DNA of 7,856 bases from Deinococcus marmoris DSM 12784. Lineage in GTDB: Bacteria; Deinococcota; Deinococci; Deinococcales; Deinococcaceae. The position numbers and the translations under genes were made by a program. The stretch covers positions 1-7,856 of the forward strand of contig NZ_JNIV01000150.1 in NCBI RefSeq assembly GCF_000701405.1. The letters run 5' to 3'. Under the pieces are notes generated by a model. That model was not told where the DNA came from and searched no databases. It saw only the letters and a program-made list of their open reading frames with translations. Below, piece by piece: positions 1 through 5,183 of the stretch (its first letter is position 1; each line of letters begins with the position of its first letter).

Positions 1-48
1 ATTCGCCTGATGCTCCGTCGCCTCGACCCATCCGTCGAACCTTTATAA
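1..48 (+). CDS. 3' end of an unidentified protein gene (partial)
   Basis: The first 48 bases read in frame 1 as IRLMLRRLDPSVEPL and end at TAA (46-48). Too little remains to name the protein. Support is contextual: if the insertion sequence and one copy of its target duplication are removed, this stop codon lies 19 bases before a strong intrinsic terminator stem, a normal stop-to-terminator distance. The competing frame 3 runs open into the insertion sequence but reads as a shadow. The gene starts left of the window. Confidence 0.55.
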   Translation: MRLMLRRLDPSVEPL

Positions 49-55
49 ACACGCT

Positions 56-60
56 CTTAG
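56..60. repeat. Left target-site duplication (CTTAG) of the IS701-family element
   Basis: CTTAG directly abuts the left inverted repeat and recurs exactly at 1507-1511 next to the right inverted repeat. It matches the YTNAR target preference known for IS701-family elements. Identical copies suggest a fairly recent insertion that has not rearranged since. Confidence 0.85.
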
Positions 61-78
61 TTCGACTTTGCCCATTTT
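61..78 (+). repeat. Left terminal inverted repeat of the insertion sequence
   Basis: TTCGACTTTGCCCATTTT matches the reverse complement of 1489-1506 at all 18 positions. The similarity seems to continue outward to 54 and 1513 with one mismatch, but that outer part belongs to the near-palindromic target CTCTTAGAG and not to the element. Confidence 0.88.
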
Positions 79-79
79 T

Positions 80-115
80 TCAGGCGGTGCTGAGGGAAAC
101 CTCAGCACCGCCTGA
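80..115 (+). promoter_or_regulatory. Strong hairpin with GAAA tetraloop before the transposase start
   Basis: Bases 80-95 pair perfectly with 100-115, giving a 16-bp GC-rich stem closed by a GAAA (GNRA-type) tetraloop at 96-99. It lies just inside the left inverted repeat and ends 12 bases before the proposed ATG at 128. No T-run follows on either strand, so it is not a normal intrinsic terminator. Inference: in transcripts entering from outside it would crowd the ribosome-binding region and limit transposase translation, as known for protective hairpins in IS10 and IS50. A role in DNA recognition by the transposase is an alternative. Confidence 0.6.
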
Positions 116-127
116 CACCATTTGGAG

Positions 128-1483
128 ATGTTCAAAGCCCCGAAATGGTTCACCGATGTTATCGCCCCCTTTGCCGAGATGTTTACCCGGCCCACCTGGA
201 TCAACGCTCAAACGCTGCTCGTCGGGTCTATCCTCGCCCCCCACAAACGCACCGTTTCTGCCCTCCTGACTTTACTTGGCCTGAGCGACGAAGCCGGATT
301 TGCCAGGTTCCATCGCTTCCTCAGTCGGGCCAATTGGTCCCCACTTCAGGGCAGTCGACTGCTCCTGGGTCAATTGCTGGCGGCCTTCGTACCCGATGGA
401 CCACTGCTGATCGGGTTGGATGACACCCTTGAACGGCGTAGAGGGAAGAAAATCGCCGCTAGAGGTATTTACCGCGATCCTGTCCGATCCAGTCATGGTC
501 ATTTTGTGAAAGCCAGCGGTCTCCGCTGGCTGAGCCTGATGCTCTTGGCTCCCATTCCACAAGCAGGGCGGGTGTGGGCTTTACCATTCCTGACCGCTCT
601 GGTTCCGTCATCGCGCTACTCACAAGCCCAGGGCAAGCGGCACCGGACGTTGACCGATATGGCGTATGGCCTGCTTCGCCTGGTGCAGCGTTGGCTTCCA
701 GAACGCAAAATCATCGTCCTGGCCGATGGTGGATTCGCTGTTCAGGAATGGCTCGCTCGTCTGCGAAGCGCCCAGCCCATCACAGTCATCACCCGACTTC
801 GGCTGGACGCGGCACTGTACGATCTCCCGCCCCCACGGACATCAGGACAGATTGGGCGGCCCCGCTTGCGGGGCGCTCGTCAACCCAGTTTGGCGGCACG
901 CCTCCATACCCCCGATATCGGCTGGATCAAGACCAGGATTCAGCATTGGTACGGAGAATTGGGCCGTGAGGTGGAGTGGTGCAGTGGGACGGCACTGTGG
1001 TACCACAGCGCCAGGAAGTCCGTCTATGGCCGCTGGGTCATGGTGCGTGATCCCTTAGACCGCTTTCAAACGCAGGTGCTGTTCTGTACTGATTCTGAAA
1101 TTAGTGCAGACGACATCCTGAATTGGTTTCCAATGCGCTGGCAGGTGGAAGTCACCTTCGAGGAAAGTCGCGCCCATCTGGGCGTTGAGACCGGTCGAGG
1201 TTGGGCTGCCCCCACTATTGCCAGAACCACGCCACTGCTCTTGGGATTGTTCTCCATCGTGACGCTGCTCGCGCAGCGTCTCTGGTCGCAGGGCAGTGTG
1301 GAGATCAGGGCTTCCGCCTGGTACAGCAAGACCCTACCGACGTTTTCAGATGCCCTGGCGACAGTCAGGCGGGTGTTGTGGCGTCTACCGACTTTTGCGG
1401 TGTCCCGGTCGAGCCAAGACACCGTAAAAGTCCCACGACAGGTGTTCGAGCGCATGTCAGACGCGTTGTGTTACGCAGCCTGA
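128..1483 (+). CDS. IS701-family DDE transposase
   Basis: This is the transposase of the surrounding element. With residues counted from a possible TTG at 122, the DDE set is visible as D100 or D101 in LIGLDDTLE, D202 in IIVLADGGF, and E343 in the segment FPMRWQVEVTFEES. That segment keeps the RW-x2-E part of the YREK-like signature, with F336 in place of Y and R350 in place of K. The N-terminal stretch with KWF and HKRTVSALL is typical of the IS701/DDE_5 group. Start choice is uncertain: ATG at 128 has GGAG directly adjacent with no spacer, and TTG at 122 has no ribosome-binding site. Low expression is plausible given the hairpin at 80-115. The stop TGA lies just before the right inverted repeat. 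No frameshift or truncation is seen. Confidence 0.9.
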   Translation: MFKAPKWFTDVIAPFAEMFTRPTWINAQTLLVGSILAPHKRTVSALLTLLGLSDEAGFARFHRFLSRANWSPLQGSRLLLGQLLAAFVPDGPLLIGLDDTLERRRGKKIAARGIYRDPVRSSHGHFVKASGLRWLSLMLLAPIPQAGRVWALPFLTALVPSSRYSQAQGKRHRTLTDMAYGLLRLVQRWLPERKIIVLADGGFAVQEWLARLRSAQPITVITRLRLDAALYDLPPPRTSGQIGRPRLRGARQPSLAARLHTPDIGWIKTRIQHWYGELGREVEWCSGTALWYHSARKSVYGRWVMVRDPLDRFQTQVLFCTDSEISADDILNWFPMRWQVEVTFEESRAHLGVETGRGWAAPTIARTTPLLLGLFSIVTLLAQRLWSQGSVEIRASAWYSKTLPTFSDALATVRRVLWRLPTFAVSRSSQDTVKVPRQVFERMSDALCYAA

Positions 1484-1488
1484 GTTCC

Positions 1489-1506
1489 AAAATGGGCAAA
1501 GTCGAA
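1489..1506 (-). repeat. Right terminal inverted repeat of the insertion sequence
   Basis: Its reverse complement is TTCGACTTTGCCCATTTT, identical to 61-78. It begins five bases after the transposase stop codon, so almost no non-coding DNA lies at this end of the element. Confidence 0.88.
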
Positions 1507-1511
1507 CTTAG
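1507..1511. repeat. Right target-site duplication (CTTAG)
   Basis: This is an exact copy of 56-60, adjoining the right inverted repeat. Joining the flanks across one copy restores the host sequence ACGCTCTTAGAGAAATC, the presumed empty site. Confidence 0.85.
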
Positions 1512-1518
1512 AGAAATC

Positions 1519-1542
1519 AAGGCGGCCTCTGGGCCGCCTTTT
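1519..1542 (+). terminator. Intrinsic terminator, displaced from its gene by the insertion sequence
   Basis: A perfect 9-bp stem (AAGGCGGCC, 1519-1527, with GGCCGCCTT, 1532-1540) and a TCTG loop end in a short T tract (1539-1542) followed by a T-rich stretch. It is strongest on the plus strand; on the minus strand the bases after the stem are GATTTCT, a poor tract. Before the insertion it would have ended the gene whose stop is at 46-48. It now lies behind the transposase gene. From 1543 to 1689 I see nothing except a 13-bp palindrome, GTGAAGACTTCAC, at 1639-1651. Confidence 0.8.
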
Positions 1543-1689
1543 CTGTTGTTGTAATGGGTGTGGCCACCCCGCTCACTGCGGAACGACGCGACGAGCACGG
1601 GCTGATTTATTGGTGACTTCAGAGCACAGGCCACAGCAGTGAAGACTTCACCTGAAAAGCTGTGCCAGTTGGGCTTCGTGTGGACAATC

Positions 1690-2187
1690 TCAGCCCTCTG
1701 CTCTTTTGACGAGGGCAACGATCCTGGCCTCGGTGTCAGGGGTCCACTCCATCAATGCGAAGGCCGTGGGCCACAGGGCACCATCATCAAGCTTCGCCTC
1801 GTCGCTGAAGCCCAACGTCGCGTACCTCGTCTTGAATTTGCATGCCCCCTGGAAAAAGCAGACCACCTTGCCTTCTCGGGCGTAGGCGGGCATGCCGTAC
1901 CACAGCTTTGGCTGCAGGTCAGGTGCGCAGGACGTCATCAGGACATGCAGCCGCTCGCCCAGGACGCGGTCCGGTTCTGGCATCTCCGCCAGCTTCGCGA
2001 GCACCTCGCTTTCCCCGTCCGCTCTGGCTGCACGCGGGCTGCGGCGAGCGGCCCCCTTCAGCTCCCTGGCCCGCTCTTTCATTGCGGCCCGTTCCTCGTC
2101 CGTGAAGCCTTCGGATGTTTTCGCTTTGCTGGTCACTGCTGTGCGCTTGACGGGCTTCGCAGGTTGGTCAGAGGTCTTTGCCGTCAT
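1690..2187 (-). CDS. DUF1801 / YdhG-like protein
   Basis: The 165-residue protein has a basic, low-complexity N-terminal third (about residues 1-55, rich in K, A, T and R), then a compact domain with the DUF1801 pattern. Visible marks are the segment around [20 protein letters not shown] (91-110), an [17 protein letters not shown] strand region (111-127), and a C-terminal [16 protein letters not shown] helix/strand. Family members include Bacillus subtilis YdhG/Fra, proposed as a frataxin-like iron chaperone, but most DUF1801 proteins have no defined role, so function here is unassigned. The start at 2187 is chosen over an upstream in-frame ATG at 2235 because AAAGAGGAG lies 8 bases before it. 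The tail before the domain may be disordered. It runs in the same direction as the VOC gene, 103 bp downstream of it. Confidence 0.8.
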   Translation of the reverse strand: MTAKTSDQPAKPVKRTAVTSKAKTSEGFTDEERAAMKERARELKGAARRSPRAARADGESEVLAKLAEMPEPDRVLGERLHVLMTSCAPDLQPKLWYGMPAYAREGKVVCFFQGACKFKTRYATLGFSDEAKLDDGALWPTAFALMEWTPDTEARIVALVKRAEG

Positions 2188-2195
2188 CAGGTCCA

Positions 2196-2204
2196 CTCCT
2201 CTTT
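2196..2204 (-). promoter_or_regulatory. Ribosome-binding site of the DUF1801 gene
   Basis: On the minus strand AAAGAGGAG is followed by an 8-base spacer and ATG at 2187. This fixes the start there and rejects the 16-residue longer reading from 2235. Confidence 0.75.
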
Positions 2205-2220
2205 GGGAAAGCGACGTTGG

Positions 2221-2237
2221 CCGTGAAACCGTCACGG
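2221..2237. repeat. 17-bp palindrome upstream of the DUF1801 gene
   Basis: CCGTGA-AACCG-TCACGG is a perfect 6-bp inverted repeat around a 5-base centre, 34 bp before the DUF1801 start. It could be a regulator-binding site or an RNA hairpin in the leader. No promoter boxes could be placed confidently beside it, so the role is open. Confidence 0.4.
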
Positions 2238-2290
2238 GCGTGTGGTGCTGGCATCTTCTGTGCAGACTCCGGAGGTCATCGCCGGGCGGC

Positions 2291-2701
2291 TCAGCGCCGC
2301 TCCTGAATCCGGATCAGGTTGCCCGCAGGATCACGGAAGGCGCAGTCGCGAACACCGTATGCCTGCTCCGTCGGCTCCTGAACGACCTCGGCGTCGCTGG
2401 CCTGTAACCGATCAAACGTCCCGTCCAGATCGTCGGTGGCCAGGTTGATGCTGGCATAACTGCCCTTGGCCATCATCTCGGCGATGGTGCGGCGCTCGGC
2501 GTCGGTCAGACCCGGATCCATGGCAGGTGGGTGCAGCACGATGGACGTGCCGGGTTGGCCCACCGGACCAACCGTGATCCAGTGCATGCCGCGGTACTCG
2601 ACACTGTCACGGACCTCAAAGCCGAGGGTGTCGCGGTAGAACGCCAGCGAGGCGTCTGGACTGGTATGCGGCAGGAACGTCTGATGAATGGTGAGGTTCA
2701 T
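2291..2701 (-). CDS. VOC-fold protein (glyoxalase / bleomycin-resistance / dioxygenase superfamily)
   Basis: The 136-residue protein fits a single VOC domain built from two beta-alpha-beta-beta-beta modules. Module one runs through [20 protein letters not shown] and YRDTLGFEV (2-30); module two runs from [19 protein letters not shown] (82-100) to [19 protein letters not shown] (116-134). H6 and E134 sit where the superfamily often places metal ligands. The substrate cannot be read from sequence: members range from glyoxalase I and extradiol dioxygenases to antibiotic-binding proteins. An AGGA lies 7 bases before the ATG. The gene begins 9 bases after the AraC-type regulator's stop, so the two are almost surely co-transcribed; this AraC-VOC pairing is common in GC-rich bacteria. 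Confidence 0.88.
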   Translation of the reverse strand: MNLTIHQTFLPHTSPDASLAFYRDTLGFEVRDSVEYRGMHWITVGPVGQPGTSIVLHPPAMDPGLTDAERRTIAEMMAKGSYASINLATDDLDGTFDRLQASDAEVVQEPTEQAYGVRDCAFRDPAGNLIRIQERR

Positions 2702-2710
2702 GCTGTCATC

Positions 2711-3154
2711 CTAGGTTCGCCTGGTGTTCAGTGCTTCTCGATTCCTGATCGGACGGGTGACCTGCTTGGCCACACAGGGCGGGATGCCCGCCGTCGCGCC
2801 CGCCGCGTGCTGACGGTAGAGACTGGGCGGCATTCCCACCAGCTCGGTGAAGCGGGTGCTGAAGGTGCCCAGTGACGAACAGCCGACCTCGAAACAGACC
2901 TGGGTGACGCCCATGTCACCATGACGCAGCAGCGTCATGGCGCGCTCAATGCGCCGTGTCATCAGGTAGCTGTACGGGGACTCGCCGTAGGCCAGCCGGA
3001 ACTGTCGGCTGAGGTGTCCCGCCGACATGTTTGCGCCTTCGGCCAGGGCCTCGACATTCAGCGGCTGCGCGTATTCCCGGTCAATTCGGTCACGCACACG
3101 CCGCAGCCGCGCGAGATCGCGCAGGTGTTGCAGCGTTGCGGCGGAATTGTCCAT
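2711..3154 (-). CDS. AraC-family transcriptional regulator, DNA-binding domain only
   Basis: The 147-residue protein is essentially one AraC/XylS DNA-binding domain with no separate effector domain. The first helix-turn-helix spans about residues 33-53 (LNVEALAEGANMSAGHLSRQF), the second about 82-104. The family signature follows as GCSSLGTFSTRFTELVGMPP and SLYR (91-114). A basic tail of about 30 residues lacks an obvious fold. It probably controls itself and the VOC gene nine bases downstream; lacking a ligand domain, it may respond through a partner or simply through its level. No clear Shine-Dalgarno precedes the ATG, but TATCCT eight bases upstream suggests near-leaderless expression. It is 96 bp from the stop of the NmrA-like gene. 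Confidence 0.9.
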   Translation of the reverse strand: MDNSAATLQHLRDLARLRRVRDRIDREYAQPLNVEALAEGANMSAGHLSRQFRLAYGESPYSYLMTRRIERAMTLLRHGDMGVTQVCFEVGCSSLGTFSTRFTELVGMPPSLYRQHAAGATAGIPPCVAKQVTRPIRNREALNTRRT

Positions 3155-3162
3155 GGTGCTTC

Positions 3163-3168
3163 AGGATA
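3163..3168 (-). promoter_or_regulatory. Possible -10 box for the AraC-VOC unit
   Basis: On the minus strand TATCCT (four of six matches to TATAAT) ends eight bases before the regulator's ATG. That spacing would give a leaderless or nearly leaderless transcript. No recognisable -35 box is present at 16-18 bases, so this is tentative. Confidence 0.35.
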
Positions 3169-3250
3169 AGCCCGTTCGGCAGGTGGCTGCCCTACGTTGC
3201 CTCTTTCGGCGGCCTGACGGTTTCCCCACGCGAGGCCAGAAGCACCTGGG

Positions 3251-4057
3251 CTACGTGCTGAGCCATGTGGTGGCGTGGGCGTGCGCCGAGGGGCTGAGGC
3301 AGCCCACGATGGCTGGAGCCTGCTGCACCAGTGCGTTGTTCTCAATGGCCTCGATCATGAACAGCGCAAAGTCGGTCCGGCGCGTGAGGTTGCTTGCCAG
3401 CACGGCGTCCCCGACATGCTGGCTCCACACGGGCAGGCCCTGACTCTCCCCTTCCTCCAGATCGCTGCCCCGCACCACGGTCCAGCGCGTGGAGCTGGCG
3501 AAGATCTGCCGACAGGCTTCTACCTGATCGTTCAGATCGCCGAAGCGGGTGAGCCGTCCCAGGAAGCCGAAGACTTTCACGATGGCCCTGAGTTTCAGGG
3601 AGTAGACGTCCTGCCCGTCGCGGGTGATGTGCCATCCACACGAGAAGATCAGGTGCGCTCCCGCTGGCGCATGGGTCAGGACGGCCTGCACGGTTCCCGA
3701 GGCGTACTGGCGCATTCCGTAAGGCACCAGAACAGTCAGCACGGCGTCACAGCCTGCCACGGCTTCCTGAATCACGCGGGGATCATCGTTGGAACCGGGG
3801 ACGATGCGGACGCGCGAACCGAAGTGGGCCAGCTTACTCACGCTCTGTTCCCGACATACGCCCACCACCTCGTAACCACGGTCCAGAGCGTGCTGGATCA
3901 AATATTGCCCAAGTTTGCCCGAAGCGCCAATGATGCAGATTTTCCTGCGTGTCTCCATCGCATCCGATAGGCGTTGGACCAGAACACCGTGGTCTGTTGA
4001 GTTTAGCGGTTGTCGCGTTCCATCCTGTGAAAGAACCGGGGCTTTGCTGCTCTGCAT
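3251..4057 (-). CDS. NmrA-like NAD(P)-binding (atypical SDR) protein
   Basis: The 268-residue protein has a Rossmann nucleotide-binding loop, CIIGASGKLGQYLIQHALDR (41-60). Then comes GYEVVGVCRE (61-70), where R69 is a plausible NADP-phosphate contact, and acidic-tipped strands such as SNDDP (89-93). The pattern matches the NAD(P)H-binding/NmrA-like group of extended SDRs, which act as oxidoreductases or redox sensors; the substrate is unknown. There is no YxxxK motif in the classical SDR position, in keeping with that group. The start at 4057 is supported by AGGGAGGT 7-8 bases upstream and adds 33 residues before the Rossmann core. ATG at 3958 (METRRKICIIG) would give a more typical N-terminus but lacks a ribosome-binding site. 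The gene is divergent from the TetR gene and likely its target. Confidence 0.85.
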   Translation of the reverse strand: MQSSKAPVLSQDGTRQPLNSTDHGVLVQRLSDAMETRRKICIIGASGKLGQYLIQHALDRGYEVVGVCREQSVSKLAHFGSRVRIVPGSNDDPRVIQEAVAGCDAVLTVLVPYGMRQYASGTVQAVLTHAPAGAHLIFSCGWHITRDGQDVYSLKLRAIVKVFGFLGRLTRFGDLNDQVEACRQIFASSTRWTVVRGSDLEEGESQGLPVWSQHVGDAVLASNLTRRTDFALFMIEAIENNALVQQAPAIVGCLSPSAHAHATTWLST

Positions 4058-4064
4058 AAAGTTG

Positions 4065-4072
4065 ACCTCCCT
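4065..4072 (-). promoter_or_regulatory. Strong ribosome-binding site of the NmrA-like gene
   Basis: AGGGAGGT on the minus strand lies seven bases before ATG at 4057. It decides in favour of the long N-terminus over the internal ATG at 3958. Confidence 0.8.
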
Positions 4073-4110
4073 GAGTGATGTCAGTGGACTTGCCGACTGG
4101 TCTACCTGGC

Positions 4111-4123
4111 CTTACGCCGTAAG
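4111..4123. promoter_or_regulatory. Putative TetR operator, site 1
   Basis: CTTACGCCGTAAG is a perfect palindrome (CTTAC-GCC-GTAAG). It overlaps the predicted -10 box (4121-4126) of the minus-strand NmrA-like gene, so a bound repressor would block that promoter. Confidence 0.65.
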
Positions 4124-4150
4124 GTATGACTTACACTGTAAACCTGTCAA
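4121..4150 (-). promoter_or_regulatory. Predicted promoter of the NmrA-like gene
   Basis: On the minus strand a perfect -35 box TTGACA (4145-4150) is followed after 18 bases by TACCTT (4121-4126), a weaker -10 box keeping the T-A-n-n-n-T positions. Transcription would begin near 4114, giving a leader of roughly 57 bases. Both TTAC-N3-GTAA palindromes fall inside or over this promoter. A matching promoter for the TetR gene on the plus strand could not be placed. Confidence 0.55.
4130..4142. promoter_or_regulatory. Putative TetR operator, site 2
   Basis: CTTACACTGTAAA has the same TTAC-N3-GTAA core as site 1, with its centre 19 bp away, nearly two helical turns. It lies in the -35/-10 spacer of the NmrA-like gene's promoter. 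Two same-face sites suggest paired dimer binding. Confidence 0.6.
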
Positions 4151-4201
4151 GTAGGAAAGCAGCCATCAAGTCAGGCCCCCACGCTGCAAACTGGAGAGGA
4201 A

Positions 4202-4891
4202 ATGCCCACCCCACAGCCCAAATCCACTGTTCGCCGCTCACCCCTCAGCCGGGAAGAGGTCCTGCGCGTTGCCGCCATGCTCGCCGACGAGGGCGGAATC
4301 TCAGGGCTAACCATGCGGAAACTGGCTGAAAAGCTGGGGATACAGGCCATGTCGCTGTACCACCACGTCGCCCATAAAGATGAATTGCTGGACGCGATGG
4401 TGGATGCTGTGTTCAGCAAGATCGGAATTGTTCCAGACGACGTGCACTGGAAAACGGCAATGCGCCAGCGGGCCGTCGCGACCCGCCAGGTCCTGTTACA
4501 ACATGCCTGGGCGCTGGGCCTGATGGAGTCGCGGGCCAACCCTGGCCCCGCCACTCTGAAGCGCCATGACGCCGTGATCGGCTGCTTGCGCCATGCAGGT
4601 TTCCCGGTAGCGCTGGCTGCCCACGCCTTTTCGCTCCTTGACAGTTACATTTACGGGTTTGTCCTGCAAGAACTGAATCTTCCCTTCCAGAACCCAGAGG
4701 AACTGGAGACAGTATCTGAAACCATCTTTCAGGACATGCCTGCTGACGCCTACCCACACCTGATGGAACTGGTCACGGAACACGTCCTGAAGCCGGGCTA
4801 CGCCTACGCCGATGAGTTCATGTTCGGACTGGATTTGATTCTTGGTGGTCTGGAGCAGGCCATCGGGGCACACCTGCAGACAGAATCGTAA
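4202..4891 (+). CDS. TetR/AcrR-family transcriptional regulator
   Basis: The 229-residue protein has an N-terminal TetR DNA-binding domain at about residues 16-71. The helix-turn-helix is LTMRKLAEKLGIQAMSLYHH (36-55), followed by the family-typical V-x-x-K-D-E-L-L-D stretch (56-64). The C-terminal ligand-binding part (about 80-225) is all-helical, with a segment around LLDSYIYGFVLQELNLPF (145-162) that resembles TetR_C-type domains. The inducer is not predictable. The start is supported by GGAG five bases before the ATG. The gene is divergent from the NmrA-like gene across 144 bp containing two matching palindromes, so it very likely represses that gene and perhaps itself. TetR regulators commonly control a divergent neighbour. 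Confidence 0.92.
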   Translation: MPTPQPKSTVRRSPLSREEVLRVAAMLADEGGISGLTMRKLAEKLGIQAMSLYHHVAHKDELLDAMVDAVFSKIGIVPDDVHWKTAMRQRAVATRQVLLQHAWALGLMESRANPGPATLKRHDAVIGCLRHAGFPVALAAHAFSLLDSYIYGFVLQELNLPFQNPEELETVSETIFQDMPADAYPHLMELVTEHVLKPGYAYADEFMFGLDLILGGLEQAIGAHLQTES

Positions 4892-5183
4892 AGTCTGTAG
4901 AGATGGGCAGGATTTTCAGAACGGCGACGGATGTGTGGACTCTCACGGTAACTGTTTCGCTGTCCTGAGCAGTGCATTTTCTCCGGCGGACGCGTGTTGG
5001 CACGGCGCAGTTCCTCGACACGCACAGCGGGTGATGGATGGATCAGCGCCGCCCGGATTGTGCGTAGGAGACACAGTCCGGCGCTCTCTCGAAGTGTTCA
5101 GGAATGGAGCGGGATCCGTCTGACCCCCGCTTTAGGCCACCTGGCCCATGCGCCTGCTGCGGCAAACCGGGTACGTTGGCTTC
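4892..5183. other. Gene-poor interval between the TetR and kinase genes
   Basis: No convincing gene is visible on either strand in these 292 bp. Short open frames exist (for example minus 4804-5025 and plus 4994-5248), but their translations lack a recognisable domain and they overlap real genes. Only weak short inverted repeats follow the TetR stop, with no T-run. It may hold a decayed gene or the kinase promoter. Confidence 0.5.
5172..5177 (+). promoter_or_regulatory. Possible -10 box for a leaderless kinase transcript
   Basis: TACGTT fits TAnnnT and is separated by six bases from ATG at 5184, so transcription could begin at the A of the start codon. No -35 box is visible. Leaderless mRNAs with this arrangement are common in Deinococcus. 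Confidence 0.35.

Larger units (their letters stand above)
61..1506 (+). mobile_element. IS701-family insertion sequence, apparently complete
   Basis: The 1446-bp element is bounded by perfect 18-bp inverted repeats (61-78 and 1489-1506) and flanked by CTTAG direct repeats. It encodes one DDE transposase filling almost the whole element, as usual for IS701-type elements of about 1.4 kb. Reading frame, catalytic residues, ends and target duplication all look intact, so the element is probably capable of movement. It sits between the stop codon of the gene ending at position 48 and that gene's terminator at 1519. The family call rests on the transposase motifs plus the YTNAR target; the exact IS name needs a comparison with ISfinder. 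Confidence 0.88.

Noticed and set aside
80..115. Hairpin before the transposase as an intrinsic terminator
   Set aside because: The T-run lies before the stem on the plus strand and becomes an A-run after it on the minus strand, so neither direction has the needed U tract.
54..1513. Longer 25-bp imperfect inverted repeats as the element's ends
   Set aside because: The outer bases fall in the near-palindromic target CTCTTAGAG. CTTAG is directly repeated at 56-60 and 1507-1511, matching the IS701 target rule, so the ends are 61 and 1506.
1639..2226. 195-residue plus-strand open frame across the DUF1801 gene
   Set aside because: The opposite strand encodes a recognisable DUF1801 domain with a good ribosome-binding site; this frame has neither.
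3275..3970. 231-residue plus-strand open frame
   Set aside because: It is antisense to the NmrA-like gene, which has a clear Rossmann motif and ribosome-binding site. The antisense translation has no recognisable fold.
4877..4897. CAGAC...GTCTG inverted repeat at the end of the TetR gene as a terminator
   Set aside because: The stem is only 5 bp with an 11-base loop and no T tract follows.
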